Shown piece by piece: positions 22,252 to 32,994 of a stretch of DNA of 64,000 bases. Position 1 is the first letter of the stretch. The number at the start of each line of letters is the position of its first letter. Origin of the DNA: Pseudorasbora parva. Taxonomy: Eukaryota > Chordata > Actinopteri > Cypriniformes > Gobionidae. Made by a program: the position numbers and the translations under genes. The notes beneath the pieces were generated by a model. That model was not told where the DNA came from and did no database searches. It saw nothing but the letters and a program-made list of their open reading frames with translations. Where the stretch lies: positions 16,790,144 to 16,854,143 of the forward strand of contig NC_090184.1 in the NCBI RefSeq assembly GCF_024679245.1. The letters run 5' to 3'.

Positions 22252-24712
22252 CAGTTTTTCTCAATTGTTAAATCACTAAAACCCATCGGCTGAACAAATT
22301 TCTCAGTTGCCTGAACTCTTTTAGCTAATTGTGCTGTCTGTTGTCAATACCTTAAACCATTTCACATGGTAAAACACAATTTGCAGATCTCACTTAGACT
22401 TTTCAGCAAAACTCTAAACACATTCTCATTGTCAAGACACATTTAGCTCTCTAATGCACATGTCATCCATACGGGTTAACACAAGTGGCAACAATCAAAT
22501 ACAAATGGAGAACACAATGTCATTGATTGAACACAACCACTCAAAACTGATTTAACCTGTTTCAAATGATGAGACACAACCAATATAAGTACAGTGCATT
22601 GTAGGCTGTATACTGTACAATTACAGTTTTTCTCAATTGCTAAAACACTAAAACCCATCGGCTGAACAAATTTCTCAGTTGCCTGAACTCATTTAGCTAA
22701 TTGTGCAGTCTGTTGTCAATACCTTAAACCATTTCACATCATAAAACACAATTTGCAGATCTCACTTAGACTTTTCAGCAAATCTCTAAACACATTCTCA
22801 TTGTCAAGACACATACTGCTCTCTAATGCACATGCCATTCATACGGGTTAACACAAGTGGCAACAATCAAATACAAATAGAGAACACAATGTCATTTAAT
22901 GAACACAACCACTCAAAACTGATTTAACCTGTTTCAAATGATGAGACAACCAATATAAGTACAGTGCATTGTAGGCTGTATACTGTACAATGAACAAATC
23001 ATATTGCCCTGAACATGTTGCTTTCCATTTGTTTACAGTAGGCTACTGACTGCTCAATAGATTTTGACTGGTTGCAGGTTCATATCAACAAAGAACGAGC
23101 TTGTGAGATGCAGAGTACAGTACTGTAAAAATCAGCCTAATCTAATGAAAATGCATATCTATAGCACAAATTGTATTTATCTTGCGATTTAAATGCCAAA
23201 ATGAGTTTTTATGAGCATATGTTACGCAGTTTTCGTGTGCATATGATATGTACTTTATATTGTGTTATGTGCACGTACTTCAAACAACTCAACCTACCCA
23301 ATGGGGTGACAATGCAAATCATATGCACATAAAAAATAATTGTGCCGTATAAATCGCACAATAAATACAATTTGTGATGTATATGCATTTCATGAGAATG
23401 AGTTGGTAAAAATAGGGCTACAAGCAAGAGGAAGAACAAAAAATTGCAAAGCAAAGCAGAGTAGCAATAATTTCTGACCAATTTTGAGCTACTATGATGA
23501 AACATGTTTTCATTCATCACAATACAATGACAGAAAAATATGAAATTTGTTTTAAGATTAAAAAATTTACTTCTGCCTGAGAACTGTTTTGAACAATGTG
23601 TTTTCTATGTTTTGCTGTATTGTTTACTGATTGCTTGATAGTGTTTATCATTTTGATCACTTTGTTTATGATTTGAGAGCAGTGTTTGATTTTGAACACA
23701 GGTAAAACTGTTTTGAGGTGAAAGTTTCATTTTGCAAGAGAAGTCAGAGGTTTTGTGAATAGAGCTTGAAGAGGAGGTTTTGTGTTTAATGGTTTCAGAA
23801 AATGGAACAAGGTTTCAGTAATAGTGTTTAAGCAATTGAGAAAAACTGTAACAAATCTTATTGCCCTGAACATGATGCTTTCCATTTGTTGACAGTACTG
23901 ACTGCTCAATAGATTTTGACTGGTTGCAGGTTCATATCAACAAAGAGCAAGTATTACAGTATCACAGAAACAAAGGACAAGTTTGTGAGATGCAGAGTAC
24001 AGTACTGTAAAAATCAGCCTGATCTAATAAAAATGCATATCTATAGCACAAATTGTATTTATCGTGCGATTTATATGCCAAAATGATTTTTGATGTGCAT
24101 ATGTTACACAGTTTTCGTGTGCATATGATACGTGTGCACGTACTCCAAACAACTCAACCTACCCAATGGGGTGACAATGCAAATCATATTCACATAAAAA
24201 CTAATTGTGCTGTATAAATCGCACAATAAATACAATTTGTGATGAATATGCATTTCATGAGAATGAGTTGGTAAAAATAGGGCTACAAGCAAGAGGAAGA
24301 ACAAAAGATTGCAAAGCAAAGCAGAGTAACAATAATTTCTGACCAATTTTGAGCTACTATGATGAAACATGTTTTCATTCATCACAATACAATGACAGAA
24401 AAATATGAAATTTATTTTGAGATGAAAAATTTACTTCTGCCTGAGAACTGTTTTGAACAATGTGTTTTCTATTTTTTGCTGTATTGTTTACTGATTGCTT
24501 GATAGTGTTTATCATTTTGATCGCTTTGTTTATGATTTGAGAGCAGTGTTTGATTGTGAACACAGGTAAAACTGTTTTGAGGCGAAAGTTTCATTTTGCA
24601 AGAGAAGTCAGAGGTTTTGTGAATAGTGCTTGAAGAGGAGGTTTTGTGTTTAATGGTTTCAGAAAATGGAGCAAGGTTTCAGAAATAGTGTTTTAGCAAT
24701 TGAGAAAAACTG
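22252..24712. mobile_element. CAGTTTTTCTC element, copy 2 (inserted in copy 1)
   Basis: Flanked by TA at 22250-22251 and 24713-24714. The flanks join to CAGTACT-TA-ATAATCAGCC, which matches the uninterrupted sequence of another family member (53560-53595, inverted). Net length 1,234 bp after removing copy 3. Confidence 0.88.
22624..23848. mobile_element. CAGTTTTTCTC element, copy 3 (inserted in copy 2)
   Basis: Uninterrupted, 1,225 bp, flanked by TA at 22622-22623 and 23849-23850. The flanks rejoin to GTACAAT-TA-ACAAATC, present intact in the copy at 59607-60820. Confidence 0.9.
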
Positions 24713-25427
24713 TAATAATCAGCCTAATCTAATGAAAATGCATATCTGTAGCACAAATTGTATTTATCGTGCGATTTATATGCCAAAAGGAGTTTTAATG
24801 TGCATATGTTACGCAGTTTTCGTGTGCATATGATACGTGTGCACGTACTCCAAACAACTAAACCTACCTAATGGAGTGACAATACAAATCATATGCACAT
24901 AAAAACTAATTGTGCTGTATAAATCGCACAATAAATACAATTTGTTAATGTATATGCATTTTATGAGAATGAGTTGGTAAAAATAGGGCTACAAGCAAGA
25001 GGAAGAACAAAAAATTGCAAAGCAAAGCAGAGTAGCAATAATTTCTGACCAATTTTGAGCTACTATGATGGAACATGTTTTCATTCATCGCAAGACAATG
25101 ACAAAAATATGACATTTGTTTTGAGATTAAAAATTTACTTCTGCCTGAGAACTGTTTTGAACAATGTGTTTTCTATTTTTTGCTGTATTGTTTACTGATT
25201 GCTTGATAGTGTTTATCATTTTGATCACTTTGTTTATGATTTGAGAGCAGTGTTTGATTTTGAACACAGGTAAAACTGTTTTGAGGTGAAAGTTTCATTT
25301 TGCAAGAGGAGTCAGAGGTTTTGTGAATAGTGCTTGAAGAGGAGGTTTTGTGTAGAAAATGGAGCAAGGTTTCAGAAATAGTGTTTTAGCAATTGAGGAA
25401 AAACTGTAAAATAGTCCTATATGCATG

Positions 25428-26202
25428 TAGCCTGGATGCCAGCCGAACCGAAACAACAAAATGTTTGGGTCGGGCAGTTCGGTCTGGCCTCGCTCCATAG
25501 AGGAGTAATTATCCCCGAACAGAAACTGTTCAGACCAATGAAATCATCAGGTCGATGACGATGACGGACAGATGATAAACAGGAACGTAATCATGCACGT
25601 CATCAAAGGGGCTTGGATTATATTTGTTCGAATCCTAAACGGAGAGCTTGTTTGTATATGCATTCACCTTCACAATTTCTCTCAAAAATTATGATCATGT
25701 TGGGTAAGTACTCTGTGTATCATTAAATTATTTTTATTTTTTTTACAACACTGGCAAAGATCGTGTATTCCAGCCTGATTTCAGCGCACGTGCAGACAGG
25801 GTTGCCAAGTTTTTACACCAAAACCCGCCAACTACTAGCCCTAAACAATAGCTTCTCGTGGGGTTCTCCGGGGAAAAAAAGGTGTTTGGGGGGTAAAATG
25901 TGTGTTACTTTGTCAAGGTTGCTGCTAATTCGCAATCATGGGTCTATATATCACATAATAGTTGCTTCAACCCGCGGACATAGAAAACAAGCCACGGGGG
26001 AAAAAAACGTGAACTTGGCCACACAGTGCAGTTGAACTCTGTTGACATTTGACAATGCATGGCTTCGTTGATCTGATTGGTTGTAGATCTGTCCAGTTGA
26101 GGTCTTTCCTGGTTCGGTTGAAACACGCCTCATAATCACAGCCCAATGGAGCAGTTTCAGACTCATATTCTGACTAGAATTGAGTATGACCACGTCAGGC
26201 TA
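25428..26202. mobile_element. Probable hAT-like element with TAGCCTG ends
   Basis: Left TAGCCTGGATGCCAGCC, right inverted CGTCAGGCTA, with ATGCATG on both sides (25421-25427 and about 26205-26211). The end motif is shared with the element at 7251-7800. The duplication is offset by two bases at the right, so class is tentative. Confidence 0.5.
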
Positions 26203-26589
26203 ACATGCATGACCACCTTTACTGGAATTCAACACATTCTTTTGTATTTATTGTGGTAAATTTTAGACTAAAACCTAAACTAAAAATAGTTTAAAACAGA
26301 ACTAGGTAACTTTTCAGCCTTCATAATATACTTTTTAAGACTCTTGTGATGATAAATCGGCTTAAAATAGGTTGAATGACACGTCTGCCATAGCCTGATG
26401 GGGTCTGTATCGTTTTTAATCATACTTTTAAACTTCGGGTTTCGGGTAGTAACCCGAGAACAAAAAGAACTAAAAAATTTGACTGCTTTACGGCATATAC
26501 GTCACTTCCACCAACACCCACACTTCCTTAAATTCGGACGTGCGAGCCCAACTTTGTTCGTTGGATAATATAGTCATGTCCGATGAGAA

Positions 26590-26656
26590 AAGGTTTTGTT
26601 GGAGGAAAGCAATAAGAGGAAACGAAAAAGTGATGGGATTAAAGGCAGGACGAGGA
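26590..26656 (+). pseudogene. Basic coding fragment split by LTR element X
   Basis: The frame reads LEESNKRKRKSDGIKGRTR. When the insertion and one GAGGA duplication are removed it continues at 36433 as INIGPALGRRRELKEACPTD. This looks like the N-terminus of a transposon-encoded protein, but I do not recognise the family with confidence. Confidence 0.4.
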
Positions 26657-27123
26657 TGTCACATGCCTGTCCTGTCTTGTGTGCACATGTGGGTTTTGTC
26701 AGTATGGCCTTTGTGCTTCTGTCATTAGCTGTGTCCCAAAGTGAAGGGTGCGCACTTCCAAGGCCATGCACTTCGAAGGCCAGACCAGGCCACGCCTTCA
26801 AAGTGCACGAAGTGCAAGAAGGGCGAACCGAGGGACAGGGTTGCCAGGTCTGAATAATAAAACCCCTCCATTTGTTATTCAAAAGTATCGGAATCACAGC
26901 CAGAATGGGCCAAAATATCCCAAAATGCGGGGCGCGGGCAGTAGAAATATTGCTTAAGTAAAGACAACTTAACCTGTGGACTATACAAACACCCCAAAGC
27001 AACAGTAGCCTAAATGCAACCCCATTCCAGACTTGGCAACAATGAACCAAAGCGTCGTTAATGGACTAGCAGGTTCTGACAACGGACGTTCGTGATTTTA
27101 AAAAGACAAATGGAGCATATACT

Positions 27124-27128
<5 letters not shown>

Positions 27129-27203
<75 letters not shown>
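27129..27203. repeat. (AT)n microsatellite at the left edge of element Y
   Basis: Pure AT dinucleotide run ending exactly at the LTR start; it resumes at the other LTR edge (32916). Confidence 0.95.
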
Positions 27204-27207
<4 letters not shown>

Positions 27208-28236
27208 ACGGATCAGGAAGTGGAGGACCCAGATGCAGAGTGAACAAAAGGACAGTTTATTAAAAAGACAGATCAACAAGACACAAGAGGGTAGTGGATG
27301 AGTGACAGTCCAAACACCAGGGCAGGGGACAGACACCACGACGACAGGCAGGGGAGGATGACCACTGAGACCAGTCCAGGCAGCCAATGAACTTAACGGC
27401 AGCTCGTGAGGCAACACCAGGCAGGGCGATGGTGAACCAATCCAGGCAGGAACCAAGGGCTTGAGGGTCTCACAGAATCAGCTCCCTTCTTGGCTGAGAG
27501 GCAGTGGAGACAGCGGCCAGGGAAAAACTTAGGACAGAAAACACAGGACACACACACACAAGACACTAGACAAGACAACAAGAAACAACAGACAAACTAA
27601 GAACTATGACTAAATTAAACAAAAACTAAAATAATAACTGGAGCTAGAAAACAAGGAAAAATAAAACAAAACTAATCTCTATAAAAAGACTTAACTGAGA
27701 AATAAAAGTGGAAAACAGGAAAAATAAAAATGTAAGCTATCGAAACCAAGAAAACTAAACAATAAGGCTAAAGAGAAATGCCAAAATAAAACCTGGAGAA
27801 AATGAGCAAAATAAAGACAGAAACTACACTAGACTCAAAAACTCAGGAACAAAGAAAAAACTGAAAATAAATGCAAAGCTAGAAAAACAGGAGACACTAA
27901 AACTAGAAAAGGCTAGACTAAGCTAGACAAGGAGCTAGAGACATGTACGCACAAGCAAACGCTCACAAACATACACAACGAACCAGCAAAGACATGAGGG
28001 AAGGTAGCACAATATAAAGGGACCAGAGCACATGAGGAACAGGTGAGCACAATTAGTGAAACGAGGACTAGACCAGACTAAACAAGGGGGCGTGGTAACG
28101 GCAAACAAGGAGGTAGGACAAGAGGAACACATGACAAACACAGAGAGAGACAGATCCAAGTACTAAGACACAAAACAAACATAGAAACATTAAACAAAGA
28201 CAAAACCGACAGAGCTGCCAGGGCAGAACCCTGACA
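27204..28236 (-). repeat. 3' LTR of element Y (in sense)
   Basis: 1,033 bp, TGTCACGG to CCCTGACA. In sense it has a TATA-like CTTTATATT at 28019-28011, followed 31 nt later by GCTGGTTCGTT (27987-27977), the predicted RNA start. Confidence 0.9.
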
Positions 28237-28508
28237 GTACCCTCCCCCCAATGGACGCCCCCTGGCGTCCAAACTAGGCAAGGGAAACAAAGGCGGTAAC
28301 ACTTGGGAGGGTGGGCGGGGAACAAAACTAGGAGTACCAGGGCAGACAGGAAACATGGGAGGCAGAACTGGGGAGGAAATTAATCTAGGGGAGTGGTTAG
28401 GGGCTGACCAGGGGGGTGCCGACCTAGGGAACCCACAAGGACCAGGAAACAGGGAGGGTGGGATGGGAGGGGTATTAGGCACGCGACCAACAAAGGCATG
28501 GGGCCTCT

Positions 28509-30887
28509 TCAACTGTGGGGACCTCTGACTGGACATGACTTCAGGGACAGATACTGGACTTGACTCTGGGGCTGACTCGGGAGCGCCCTCCTGGGCTTGA
28601 CTGGCGGGCTCAGGGACTGACTCGGGAGCGCCCTCCTGGGCTTGACTGGCGGGCTCAGGGACTGACTCGGGGACACCTTCCTTGGCTTGACTGGTGGGCT
28701 CTGGACGGCCTCCTCTGAAGCGGGCTCTGGGACGGCCCCCTCTGAAGCGGGCTCTGGGACGGCCAGCCTTGAAGTGTGCCCTGGGACAGAAGGTGAAGCC
28801 CTCACTGGGTTAGGAACAGGAGATGGAGCCACTGGACTGCGCTCTGGGGCTGGAGCCGACACTGGACTGCGCTCTGGGGCTGGAGCCGACACTGGACTGC
28901 GCTCTGGGGCTGGAGCCGACACTGGACTGCGCTCTGGGGCTGGAGCCGACACTGGACTGCGCTCTGGGGCTGGAGCCGACACTGGACTGCGCTCTGGGGC
29001 TGGAGCCGACACTGGACTGCGCTCTGGGGCTGGAGCCGACACTGGACTGCGCTCTGGGGCTGGAGCCGACACTGGACTGCGCTCTGGGGCTGGAGCCGAC
29101 ACTGGACTGCGCTCTGGGGCTGGAGCCGACACTGGACTGCGCTCTGGGGCTGGAGCCGACACTGGACTGCGCTCTGGGGCTGGAGCCGACACTGGACTGC
29201 GCTCTGGGGCTGGAGCCGACACTGGACTGCGCTCTGGGGCTGGAGCCGACACTGGACTGCGCTCTGGGGCTGGAGCCGACACTGGACTGCGCTCTGGGGC
29301 TGGAGCCGACACTGGACTGCGCTCTGGGGCTGGAGCCGACACTGGACTGCGCTCTGGGGCTGGAGCCGACACTGGACTGCGCTCTGGGGCTGGAGCCGAC
29401 ACTGGACTGCGCTCAGGGGCTGGAGCCGACACTGGACTGCGCTCAGGGGCTGGAGCCGACACTGGACTGCGCTCAGGGGCTGGAGCCGACACTGGACTGC
29501 GCTCAGGGGCTGGAGCCGCTTGATTCCGGCCCTCCTGGACCAACAGATGAGGGGCATCTAGAATGGCAGCTGACTTGCAGGCATGGGCTCTCCTCTTCTT
29601 CCGCTTTCGAGGGCATGACAATTTGTAGTCGACTGGCTCTGGCCTGACAGGTGCGGGCTCGACTGGCTCTGGCCTGACAGGTGCGGGCTCGACTGGCTCT
29701 GGCCTGACAGGTGCGGGCTCGACTGGCTCTGGCCTGACAGGTGCGGGCTCGACTGGCTCTGGCCTGACAGGTGCGGGCTCGACTGGCTCTGGCCTGACAG
29801 GTGCGGGCTCGACTGGCTCTGGCCTGACAGGTGCGGGCTCGACTGGCTCTGGCCTGACAGGTGCGGGCTCGACTGGCTCTGGCCTGACAGGTGCGGGCTC
29901 GACTGGCTCTGGCCTGACAGGTGCGGGCTCGACTGGCTCTGGCCTGACAGGTGCGGGCTCGACTGGCTCTGGCCTGACAGGTGCGGGCTCGACTGGCTCT
30001 GGCCTGACAGGTGCGGGCTCGACTGGCTCTGGCCTGACAGGTGCGGGCTCGACTGGCTCTGGCCTGACAGGTGCGGGCTCGACTGGCTCTGGCCTGACAG
30101 GTGCGGGCTCGACTGGCTCTGGCCTGACAGGTGCGGGCTCGACTGGCTCTGGCCTGACAGGTGCGGGCTCGACTGGCTCTGGCCTGACAGGTGCGGGCTC
30201 GACTGGCTCTGGCCTGACAGGTGCGGGCTCGACTGGCTCTGGACTGACAGGTGCGGGCTCGACTGGCTCTGGACTGACAGGTGCGGGCTCGACTGGCTCT
30301 GGACTGACAGGTGCGGGCTCGACTGGCTCTGGACTGACAGGTGCGGGCTCGACTGGCTCTGGACTGACAGGTGCGGGCTCGACTGGCTCTGGACTGACAG
30401 GTGCGGGCTCGACTGGCTCTGGACTGACGGGAGTGGACCATGAAATAGTAGGAGCTGGCTTAGGAACAACTGAGATTGACTCGGAGACAGATACAGCAGA
30501 CCGACTCGCTCTCCTCCGCCTCTTCTTTGAAGATGGTAAAGAGCCTAGAACTGGACTTGATGAGGTTGAGAGTGTTAATTTGTCATTACAAAAGAATTCA
30601 GGACGTGTCAGTGCTGCCCACTGCCCGCGAAGATGTATATAGTTGGTGAATTCCCAATACCCCAAGTATCTCAGCCCCTCCATCTCCGACTGTGGCAAGG
30701 GGTCGTCCAGGCAGAGGTTAAAGATGTCTTTGAGGGCTGCATCCTGATATTCTAGACCCCTAGCCATAGTCCAGAACTTCTGGGCAAAGGCCCTCTCATC
30801 TAGACCCCCCTGGCGAAGTGCTGCTAGACCTTGCTGACGGGACAGTCGCTCTTGAGCCTTGGTAGGGGGACGGATCTTGAAGCTCAT
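28509..30887 (-). CDS. Gag-like protein of element Y with decapeptide arrays
   Basis: 792 codons, intact. Residues of about 14-90 form a capsid-like segment (FAQKFWTMARGLEYQDAALK, FNLCLDDPL, GYWEFTNYI). A basic run KKRRRRASR follows. Next comes an array of a 10-residue unit (PEPVEPAPV plus R or S), 26 full copies; a second basic run RKRKKRRAH; an array of APERSPVSAP, 23 copies; and three copies of a PPVKPRR-type repeat at the end. The Met lies only 31 bp after the LTR. No zinc knuckle or enzyme domain. The basic runs might bind RNA or direct nuclear entry (inference). The N-terminal segment is clearly related to that of element X. Confidence 0.8.
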   Translation of the reverse strand: MSFKIRPPTKAQERLSRQQGLAALRQGGLDERAFAQKFWTMARGLEYQDAALKDIFNLCLDDPLPQSEMEGLRYLGYWEFTNYIHLRGQWAALTRPEFFCNDKLTLSTSSSPVLGSLPSSKKRRRRASRSAVSVSESISVVPKPAPTISWSTPVSPEPVEPAPVSPEPVEPAPVSPEPVEPAPVSPEPVEPAPVSPEPVEPAPVSPEPVEPAPVSPEPVEPAPVRPEPVEPAPVRPEPVEPAPVRPEPVEPAPVRPEPVEPAPVRPEPVEPAPVRPEPVEPAPVRPEPVEPAPVRPEPVEPAPVRPEPVEPAPVRPEPVEPAPVRPEPVEPAPVRPEPVEPAPVRPEPVEPAPVRPEPVEPAPVRPEPVEPAPVRPEPVEPAPVRPEPVEPAPVRPEPVEPAPVRPEPVEPAPVRPEPVDYKLSCPRKRKKRRAHACKSAAILDAPHLLVQEGRNQAAPAPERSPVSAPAPERSPVSAPAPERSPVSAPAPERSPVSAPAPERSPVSAPAPERSPVSAPAPERSPVSAPAPERSPVSAPAPERSPVSAPAPERSPVSAPAPERSPVSAPAPERSPVSAPAPERSPVSAPAPERSPVSAPAPERSPVSAPAPERSPVSAPAPERSPVSAPAPERSPVSAPAPERSPVSAPAPERSPVSAPAPERSPVSAPAPERSPVSAPAPERSPVAPSPVPNPVRASPSVPGHTSRLAVPEPASEGAVPEPASEEAVQSPPVKPRKVSPSQSLSPPVKPRRALPSQSLSPPVKPRRALPSQPQSQVQYLSLKSCPVRGPHS
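28831..29520 (-). repeat. 30-bp tandem array, 23 units
   Basis: Period 30 bp. Units 1-19 (28831-29400) carry GCTCTGG and the last four (29401-29520) carry GCTCAGG; otherwise they are the same apart from the final base pair or two. Encodes APERSPVSAP on the minus strand. Confidence 0.97.
29631..30440 (-). repeat. 30-bp tandem array, 26 full units plus one partial
   Basis: Twenty units with GGCCTGACAG (29631-30230) are followed by six with GGACTGACAG (30231-30410) and a degenerate edge unit. Encodes PEPVEPAPV with Arg or Ser at the variable site. Confidence 0.97.
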
Positions 30888-30906
30888 TCTGCTGGGTCCT
30901 ATCGTG

Positions 30907-30917
30907 GCTGGTTCGTT
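30907..30917 (-). promoter_or_regulatory. Candidate self-primer binding site of element Y
   Basis: Sense AACGAACCAGC, one base after the 5' LTR. It is perfectly complementary over 11 nt to GCTGGTTCGTT in the LTR (27987-27977; also 32660-32650), 31 nt downstream of a TATA-like box. No tRNA-type TGG site is present. Confidence 0.75.
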
Positions 30918-30918
30918 C

Positions 30919-31936
30919 TGTCACGGATCAGGAAGTGGAGGACCCAGATGCAAAGTGAACAAAAGGACAGTTTATTAAAAAGACAGATCAACAAGACACA
31001 AGAGGGTAGTGGATGAGTGACAGTCCAAACACCAGGGCAGGGGACAGACACCACGACGACAGGCAGGGGAGGATGACCACTGAGACCAGTCCAGGCAGCC
31101 AATGAACTTAACGGCAGCTCGTGAGGCAACACCAGGCAGGGCGATGGTGAACCAATCCAGGCAGGAACCAAGGGCTTGAGGGTCTCACAGAATCAGCTCC
31201 CTTCTTGGCTGAGAGGCAGTGGAGACAGCGGCCAGGGAAAAACTTAGGACAGAAAACACAGGACACACACACACAAGACACTAGACAAGACAACAAGAAA
31301 CAACAGACAAACTAAGAACTATGACTAAATTAAACAAAAACTAAAATAATAACTGGAGCTAGAAAACAAGGAAAAATAAAACAAAACTAATCTCTATAAA
31401 AAGACTTAACTGAGAAATAAAAGTGGAAAACAGGAAAAATAAAAATGTAAGCTATCGAAACCAAGAAAACTAAACAATAAGGCTAAAAAGAAATGCCAAA
31501 ATAAAACCTGGAGAAAATGAGCAAAATAAAGACAGAAACTAGTGATGGGACATCTGAAGCGAGGCTCCGGAGCTTGTGTCGAGCAAAAAGGGGCGTTCCA
31601 GATGAAGCCCCGATTCGAGGCTTGTATCGTTTCCGTGAAAATCACGTGACGATGACAAACGAGGCCTCGTTTTCTGTTGATTACGTCATTGCTTCATTCT
31701 GAGGATCGCTTTCGGATAAAAGTGGTTCGAAACCTCGCGGCTCTTGTGGGGTTTGCAGTAGGCATTTGCATTGGTGTTGAGGTGTTGGTTGTATGTAGTA
31801 ACGATATCATTATATATCATAGCTTGTATTATATATTATATTACATTATACTTAGTTTAGTAGATTATTAGAGTAAATTATACACAGTTCAGTAGATTAT
31901 TAGAGTAAATTATCTAGTTGTAATACCTATACTACG

Positions 31937-31987
<51 letters not shown>

Positions 31988-32912
31988 CCTATATTAGTAG
32001 TAGGCCTAGTGTTATTATTATATATTATTGCTATTATTATTATTAATAATATTATTATAAGACTAGACTGTATTAGGGAAAGCTTTTCCCATCCCTGTTG
32101 CAGTTTGCTGTTCCACAATTCCAGTCCCATAAGCGCTGCACTCACAATAATTTATTTACAATCATTCTGGGCATTCACTCATCACTAACCCAAAGAACTA
32201 CTGAATAGTTGAACACAGAGTTGTGTGTTTTTGTGAGTTGTGTGTACATAGGTTAATACAAGCAGAGTAAAATACTTTATTAATACACAGGCAATAGAAA
32301 AAGGGTGTGCCCACACTATGACAGTTTAGTTGCTCAGGATGAATAGGTTTGTGTGCGATGCATTGCTTTGGACAACAGGTGTCACTAGGGAGCACACTGT
32401 TTCATGAGGCTTCAGGTAAATGAACCTTTTGGTGAACCAATGGGCTGGAAAGCCTCAGTGGTTCAGGAAGCCTCATTTGGCCATCACTAACAGAAACTAC
32501 ACTAGACACAAAAACTCAGGAACAAAGAAAAAACTGAAAATAAATGCAAAGCTAGAAAAACAGGAGACACTAAAACTAGAAAAGGCTAGACTAAGCTAGA
32601 CAAGGAGCTAGAGACATGTACGCACAAGCAAACGCTCACAAACATACACAACGAACCAGCAAAGACATGAGGGAAGGTAGCACAATATAAAGGGACCAGA
32701 GCACATGAGGAACAGGTGAGCACAATTAGTGAAACGAGGACTAGACCAGACTAAACAAGGGGGCGTGGTAACGGCAAACAAGGAGGTAGGACAAGAGGAA
32801 CACATGACAAACACAGAGAGAGACAGATCCAAGTACTAAGACACAAAACAAACATTAAAACAAAAACATTAAACAAAGACAAAACCGACAGAGCTGCCAG
32901 GGCAGAACCCTG

Positions 32913-32915
<3 letters not shown>
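30919..32915 (-). repeat. 5' LTR of element Y (in sense), split by a MITE
   Basis: Same sequence as 27204-28236 but interrupted at 31540-32489. Confidence 0.92.
31540..32489. mobile_element. hAT-like MITE in the LTR of element Y
   Basis: Ends TAGTGATGG and CCATCACTA with an 8-bp duplication ACAGAAAC (31532-31539 and 32490-32497). The other LTR shows the empty site. It holds an (AT)n tract at about 31942-31985. No transposase frame. Confidence 0.92.

Positions 32916-32991
<76 letters not shown>
32916..32991. repeat. (AT)n microsatellite at the right edge of element Y
   Basis: Continuation of the array at 27129-27203 on the other side of the inserted element. Confidence 0.95.

Positions 32992-32994
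<3 letters not shown>

Larger units (their letters stand above)
21721..25406. mobile_element. CAGTTTTTCTC element, copy 1 (outer of three self-nested copies)
   Basis: Starts CAGTTTTTCTCAATTGC and ends with the inverted GCAATTGAGGAAAAACTG, flanked by TA. It is interrupted at 22252-24712; without that insertion it is 1,223 bp. Non-autonomous: no transposase frame. TA duplication and inverted ends suggest a cut-and-paste element of a TA-target superfamily. Confidence 0.88.
27204..32915 (-). mobile_element. Gag-only LTR retroelement Y
   Basis: LTRs at 27204-28236 and 30919-32915, one minus-strand frame between them, and a purine tract just outside the left LTR (TTGGGGGGAGGG in sense). It is inserted in an (AT)n array, so the target duplication cannot be resolved. 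Outside the hAT insertion the LTRs are nearly identical by eye (one substitution near 30952 and a small indel near 32855), indicating recent insertion. Confidence 0.92.

Noticed and set aside
23209..23520. Hydrophobic frame recurring in the CAGTTTTTCTC copies (also at 24104, 53177 and 59935)
   Set aside because: It repeats because the element repeats. Length and start vary between copies and there is no recognisable transposase.
28687..29647. Several long open frames on both strands across the 30-bp arrays
   Set aside because: A 30-bp period keeps any stop-free frame open. Only the frame that continues into the capsid-like head (28509-30887, minus) has coding support.
28831..30440. Regular arrays resembling CRISPR
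   Set aside because: Units are directly abutting with no spacers, and the genome is eukaryotic.
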